From: Voacanga thouarsii
Lineage: Eukaryota > Streptophyta > Magnoliopsida > Gentianales > Apocynaceae
Assembly (NCBI GenBank): GCA_026120185.1
Contig: JANUWF010002061.1
Coordinates: 1,178,001-1,242,000, forward strand
DNA: 64,000 nt
Reading direction: 5' to 3'
Under the pieces are notes generated by a model that saw nothing but the letters and a program-made list of their open reading frames with translations, was not told the origin of the DNA and ran no database searches. Within the stretch, counting starts at the first letter, position 1, and each line of letters opens with the position of its first letter. Position numbers and translations under genes: made by a program. Positions 58,866 to 64,000 of this stretch are shown here, piece by piece.

Positions 58866-60669
58866 TGTTAGAATATATGTCCTCTATACTAGTTTTCTGA
58901 TGTAATTATCAAATTTATTAATAAAAAAATTTATTCTCAAAATTTATTTGTGAATTTACATTTTATTTGTGCACGATTTACGTTTGGAAAGGACCCCTTG
59001 TGTTTAAATAAGTGGTTCATGTGAATGATGGTCTTTCACAGTAAGGTATAGATCACGGGCTACTTAATACATAAATGCTTATTTTTAACTGATTAATGAG
59101 AATGAAAATCTCATTATACTTAGGTTATTGTGTTATGAATTCCAAATGGGGAATGACTTACCTTTAATCAGTGAATAATCTACTCACTTCATAGCATGAA
59201 CGTATTTCGAATATGTAAAACATGACCTGTAATAGTAGTTTCTAAAAGTACTTTTAAGAAGAAACCCAAACTATTACTGCTATAGCATGGACTAATACTC
59301 TACCGCTTGAGTATGAGTTGGTGGTTTGATAAAATTGGAAACATATACTTTGATATATTGTAGTTGAGATTCTTTCGTAGAGCCGATATACTTGTATGTT
59401 GGGTATATATGATTAGTTAGTTAAGACATACTTGTATAAGATAACTTCTGCGTTATATTACCCCTTGTAACTGTTCAAATGATCTAAATATCCAGGACCT
59501 TAGGGAACATAACTTGAATATTTGCTTTAGGATAGTTTCTTTGGAAAGTGAAAATATTTCAAGAGTCGTGGATTATTGGACTAAAGGTCTAAGAATGGTA
59601 GATGTCTTTTAAAGAGGTGTTAGTACACTTATCCTCTCTAAATGTACGGCGATGCGTAGAGGGGTATTTTAGTCATTACACCTGTAGATCAAAGACTTTG
59701 CTAACGCGGCATTGTCCTTGGGGTTAATATTTCCTTATGGTGATCTTAAGAAATATTTAAAATGCAAAATATAGCTATTTATATAGTAGGAGTATTTTGG
59801 TCATTTTAGTAACCAAGATGATGTGTCTTTTGGTTTCCGGAATAACTCTTAAGTCATGATAGATGGGTTAAGGAATTAGTCTTGATAATTATGGATTTTA
59901 TTTTATTTTATTTAAGTAGTCTAATTTATTATTGGATTAGAATAAAATAAAAGGTCCTGGAGAGAATATATATTTTATCTAGTTTAATTGGTTAATTAAT
60001 TATTTAGGGCCAATGTCCAAATTAAATAATTAAAAAATTAATCTATATATAAACTAGATAAAAGACTTGATATTTTATATTGGTCTATTTGGACTTGTTA
60101 ATTATTTATTGGGCTGTTTTATGAAGCCTAAAAAATAAATAATTGAGACTTATTATTTATGAGTATTTAAGCTCAAGAGTAAATAATTTTATCTGACCCA
60201 ATAAATAAGATCAAGGATAAAATAAAATTATATATATATATATATAAATAAAATAACACGGGATGGATCCTATATTGTTTGGCGTGATCGGATAGCAAAA
60301 GCATGGGGCTTTTTGTTTGACTCTCTTGGTCTCTCTCAGTAAATGATTTGGATAAAATGAAAGAAAAAGTAATCAAGACCAAAAAGGAAAAATAGCTAAG
60401 TCTGTGAAGCAATTACAGAGGCTAAAGAAAAGCAAACCCAACATTCTGTAGGCCTTCACCGGCAGAGGAAATGACATTATTTCGAAAGTTCAAAAGCTTC
60501 GCGTGAATAAGACGAAGTCGACGTTTATAAGGACGTGATTCAGTAGTTTCAAGTATTTTGGTGCAGACATCTTCTTCAGTACCAATAACGTCATTCAAAC
60601 ACAGAGATAAATTTTTTCGTTCTGTAAGCATGCTTTCAGTTTCATCATTTTTGCCATTTTCGTCCTTCA
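58866..60669 (+). mobile_element. Solo LTR of the same copia family, plus orientation, 5-bp target duplication
   Basis: Starts TGTTAGAATATATGTCCTCT and ends TTTTTGCCATTTTCGTCCTTCA. It is flanked by TAGAT at 58861-58865 and 60670-60674. Over its first kilobase it follows the reverse complement of the 5' LTR at 54420-56303 (for example GATGGTCTTTCACAGTAAGG, CGATGCGTAGAGGGGTATTT, GTCATTACACCTGTAGATC). The interior after about 60250 is more diverged. No internal copia region is present, so it arose by recombination between two LTRs. Confidence 0.93.
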
Positions 60670-60674
60670 TAGAT

Positions 60675-60984
60675 AACATATATACAATCATATATACATT
60701 ATATATTTATGCATTACATGGAATGAATATATATTAGATAACATAGATACAATCATATACATTATATGTGCATATATATACATTATATATTTATGCATTA
60801 CATATATATACAATCATATATGTAACATAAGTTATATGAAATGTATATACATTATATATTTTATTATATAACATATATATGTTATATATGTCATTATATA
60901 ACATATGTTTGTATATGTATACATTATACAACGTATATAATGTATATATAATATATAATATAAATGTATATATAACAAATATAT

Positions 60985-61022
<38 letters not shown>

Positions 61023-61047
61023 CTTTAATGTATAACATATATAACAA

Positions 61048-61102
<55 letters not shown>

Positions 61103-61290
61103 CACATATAACTATTCTTGTATCAATATATCTACATACTATATACTATATTGATAGATTGAATCTTTATATATTTTAATCAGTTACAAACAACCACATT
61201 GACATATATATTATTAGATACAAATTTGAAAGTAAAATTTAATTGAAAAAATATTATTTTTATTTTTTAGTACAATTTATTGAAAAAGTT
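60675..61290. repeat. AT-rich tract with long (AT)n and (GT)n microsatellites
   Basis: Contains repeated ATATATACATTATATATTTATGCATTACAT units (60690-60800), (AT)n at 60988-61018, and (AT)n followed by (GT)n of about 16 units at 61048-61100. The open frame 60832-61107 (-) is only a translation of these repeats. Confidence 0.85.
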
Positions 61291-61981
61291 TATAAATCTG
61301 TAGCTAAACCCTGGCAATTTTTTAGGGTTTAGCTACGACTTATATTCTATGGCTGAAAAATTATTAAATCCGTCGCTAAACCCTAGCTATTTGGGAGGGC
61401 TTAGCGACGGAAGATTTGATTTCATTTATCACCAAATTTTATTGTAAAAATTTATACAGTCGTAGCTAAACCCTCTCAAATTGCTAGGGTTTTGCTACGG
61501 CATTTTGACACTTATTATGAAAATGTTTATAACTCTGTGGCTAAAGTCTAGGTATTTGCGAGGGCTTAGTGACGGCAATTTATTTTCATTTTTAACTAAA
61601 AATTTTTGAAAAAAATATTAACAACCATAGCTAAACCCTAGCAATTAGAGAGGGTTTTCTTGTCGTAGCTAAATTCTCTCAATTAGAGAGGGTTTAGCTA
61701 CAGATCTTTAATTCTATATTTAAAAAAAAAAAATTGATAAGAACAATTTATAAGACTATAGCTAAATCCTAACAATCTGCGACGGTATAACTATGGACTT
61801 TAGCGACGGTATCATCTTCCCTCTTTAAATCGTCGCAAAATTCTTACCCTTGCAATGCCATCGCTACTTCAGAGGGTTTTGCTACGGATGGTCAACTCAT
61901 CTGTAAATTGTCCCTCTATTTATTTGCTCTTGCAAAATGCTCAGAAATTAGCCGTCGCTAAATAATTATTTTCTTGTAGTG
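61290..61981. repeat. Right outer subterminal array and terminus of the CACTA element
   Basis: Contains repeated GTAGCTAAACCCT(A/C)GCAATT, AGGGTTTAGCTACGG and GGGCTTAGCGACGG words, often as inverted pairs around short spacers. It ends AAATAATTATTTTCTTGTAGTG, the CACTA terminal repeat on the opposite strand. Confidence 0.88.
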
Positions 61982-64000
61982 TATAACACTTTAGTTGATT
62001 TACAAAGAAGAAGAGGGAAAGGAGGATGAAGGAAAACAGTACAAGAAGGGGCACCTTTCCTTTTAGGAGAGAAAGTAAATTCATCTTGTTTGATTGGGTG
62101 AAAAGAAAAAAGAAAATCATTAAATTTACTATTATATCCATTACATTTGTTATTTTAATAATTAAAAAGTGTAGAAGAATGATGTATTTATCGTTTAACT
62201 TTATTCACTTCTTAACTTAACTCTTCCAAACTTAAAAGGGAAAGTTTGTTGATTAGGGAGATAGTAACTTCCTCTCCCAATTTACTTTCCTTCTACATTT
62301 ATACATTTATCTCCAACTAAACATAAGATTTTTCTATTTACTTCCATATTTAATTACTTCTCCTTTCCTACTCTTACCTCCAATCAAACATAAATATAAA
62401 TACTCAAATACTAATTCTCTTTGTTTTGTAACAAATTATCTAAATCACTAACAAACACTAGCAGTTCAAAGAAGAAAAAGTTGAGAAAGATTACTTCGGT
62501 GTGTCTTATCAAACCCTGTCCATCATGGTCCATTGATACCTAAGGCTGAACTTGAAATAGTCCATCACATACACTTCTCAAACCGCAAAAAGTCATAAAT
62601 ATGACGACTACTTAAAAAATAAATATATAAATATAAACGTGTAACATACAACTTTAAAATTAGGTAAGGTTCTAAAAGGAAAAAAAAAAAGAGACCATAG
62701 TCATATTTCAAATTTCACATCCTATTTATCTTTTCCATGAACCTATACACATTAAGTCAACTTAGGTTGATAAGAAGAAAAGATCAATCGGCATCAATGG
62801 CCTAATCTTCTTGCTGCTTAAATGTCGTCCCGATGGTCACTTCATATCTTTTCTTCTGATATCGAATAAGATTGGAGATCTCTACAGAACGTCATTTGGG
62901 TAGAAGGGTCTTCTTTACTTTTTTTTTGCGTCTTTCTTCTCCACAAGAAAATGCTATCAAGTTTTCTTTTGTGTCCTTTCTGTTTTGGCTCATTGTCAGC
63001 TTTTCTTGATCATAACCACTAATCAAGACCACATTAGTTCTGGTAAACAAAAGTGATTCGGAAAGCATTTTCCAGAGTATACTTTCTTGACCAAATGAGT
63101 ACTTTTTCTGTCATGATATATAACTAAAACGAGTTTAATTTTTGTCCTTTCTTTATCTTTAAAAAAACGGAATGAGAAGAAAGAGAAAAAATGAAAATGA
63201 AAAATTTGACCTTAAATAATCTTAACTACATTTATACTTTAAATACTTTGTCCCTTTTAAGTTAGCCTTGATTTGCATTACCCCCCCAAAAAAAAAAAGA
63301 GAAATCCTTATAGCAGCCTTTTGTTGCTCGTGTCAATGTGCATTTTGAGCTGAAGATATTGACGGAATTGCCAAATTTGATCCACATGCCGACTACGATT
63401 GGGGGGTTGTTATATACCTCTCACTTAATAATTTATTTTTTATCTTCAGAGATTGTTTTTTGTTTTCCAAAAAAAAAAAGAAAAAGAAAAGAGATATATA
63501 GAGAGGATTTATTAACTTTTTAAAAATGAAAATAGGGAAAGGAGATATTTGTTTAGCACAGTGGAGTGGTTAGGCATATTGAAAGATTTTAAAGAAGGAA
63601 ATAATTAATACACAAAATTAGGTTGATTTTGATGGCCCCAATATTGAATTGGCTATTTTAATATGACGTGACGACAATGTGAGGGAAATAATTTTGTCGT
63701 TGTTTTTTTCGGGAATAAAAATTGAGGGCTACAAACAAGTGAATGAAAGTTGATTAGAAAAGGCATAAATAAGGCTACACAGAAGAGGCTGAATCCATAA
63801 AAGGGCCGCTGCAGAAGGTGGACACAGTGACCTTACCGACCCATGTACAAGCAGAGGCGCCGTTTGCATAATTACACACACACACACATATATATATATA
63901 TTTCAAGTGCTGGTTTCCTTTATTTATATGTACTCAATTGGTCATTTCAATTTTCAGACCCTTTTTTCCAAGATAAAGAAATGAGGAAGTAGAAGAAACT
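61982..64000. other. Intergenic DNA right of the transposon nest
   Basis: No gene was recognised. Open frames of 61-66 codons (61941-62141 -, 62026-62220 +, 63338-63523 +) show no domain. There are poly-A runs near 62680 and 63470 and an (AC)n(AT)n microsatellite at 63874-63901. Confidence 0.5.

Larger units (their letters stand above)
42932..61981 (-). mobile_element. Large CACTA (En/Spm-type) element, about 19 kb including nested insertions
   Basis: The right terminus, reversed, is CACTACAAGAAAATAATTAT; the left terminus is ATATACAAGAAACAGCGTGT, which matches CACTACAAGAAAC except for the first three bases. Both ends carry arrays of TTAGCGACGG / GCGAGGGTTTAGC / TTTGCTACGG words in both orientations: 42950-43510 on the left, and 57960-58440 plus 61290-61981 on the right. 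A TNPA-like gene runs from right to left inside. Without the copia (7.8 kb), hAT (3.2 kb) and solo LTR (1.8 kb) the element would be about 6.2 kb. No TNPD-type (Tnp2) transposase is visible, so it is not autonomous as it stands. Confidence 0.75.

Noticed and set aside
60832..61107. Minus-strand frame of 91 codons with His-Thr and Tyr-Ile repeats
   Set aside because: It is only the translation of (GT)n and (AT)n microsatellites.
1..64000. CRISPR arrays, bacterial operons, integrated phage, tRNA or rRNA genes
   Set aside because: Repeats are transposon termini, tandem arrays or microsatellites; no spacer-repeat structure and no tRNA or rRNA sequence was recognised. The DNA is plant nuclear.

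Overview
The window is nuclear DNA of a eudicot plant. It is AT-rich with long gene-poor stretches. Genes carry GT-AG introns, the protein families are plant-specific (SCAR/WAVE, ALOG/LSH, ASIL-type trihelix, EP1-like lectin, GH17-X8), and the repeats are typical plant transposons (Stowaway, hAT, CACTA, Ty1/copia, RTE LINE). The species cannot be fixed from the sequence. All coordinates come from reading by eye; no alignment was run.

Layout. 1-7.2 kb: a complete nine-exon SCAR/WAVE gene on the minus strand, whose joined exons give 1,321 codons with every splice phase consistent. 7.2-11.2 kb: AT-rich DNA with two related Stowaway-type MITEs. 11.3-12.7 kb: a GH17-X8 beta-1,3-glucanase with several frame lesions. 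13.4-13.7 kb: a decayed RNase H fragment. 14.0-15.3 kb: an intact, intronless EP1-like secreted lectin, followed by a decayed tail-end duplicate at 15.8-16.2 kb. 16.8-24 kb: AT-rich DNA with another Stowaway MITE and a repeated hAT-like block. 24.1-24.6 kb: an intact ALOG-domain (LSH) transcription regulator, with about 7 kb of gene-free DNA after it. 32.1-35.6 kb: a trihelix factor on the minus strand, whose second exon supplies only the last four residues and the stop and whose 2.6 kb intron holds an RTE LINE fragment. 35.6-39.6 kb: AT-rich DNA with a MITE.

39.6-62.0 kb is a transposon nest. A Mutator-like element with inverted ends of about 200 bp (39.6-42.85 kb) carries a small CACTA-like palindromic element. 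Beside it lies a CACTA (En/Spm-type) element inferred to run from 42.93 to 61.98 kb, with the subterminal motif TTAGCGACGG / TTTGCTACGG at both ends and a decayed TNPA-like gene. Inside it sit a BED-type hAT element with a perfect 8-bp target duplication (in the last exon of the TNPA-like gene), a defective copia element with one 1.9 kb LTR and one truncated LTR, three tandem copies of a 307-bp repeat, and a solo LTR of the same copia family in opposite orientation with a 5-bp target duplication. 62-64 kb shows no gene.

The four or five host genes form no pathway together: they cover actin nucleation, cell-wall or apoplast proteins and transcription regulators. The most informative content is the insertion order in the nest and the decay state of each layer.
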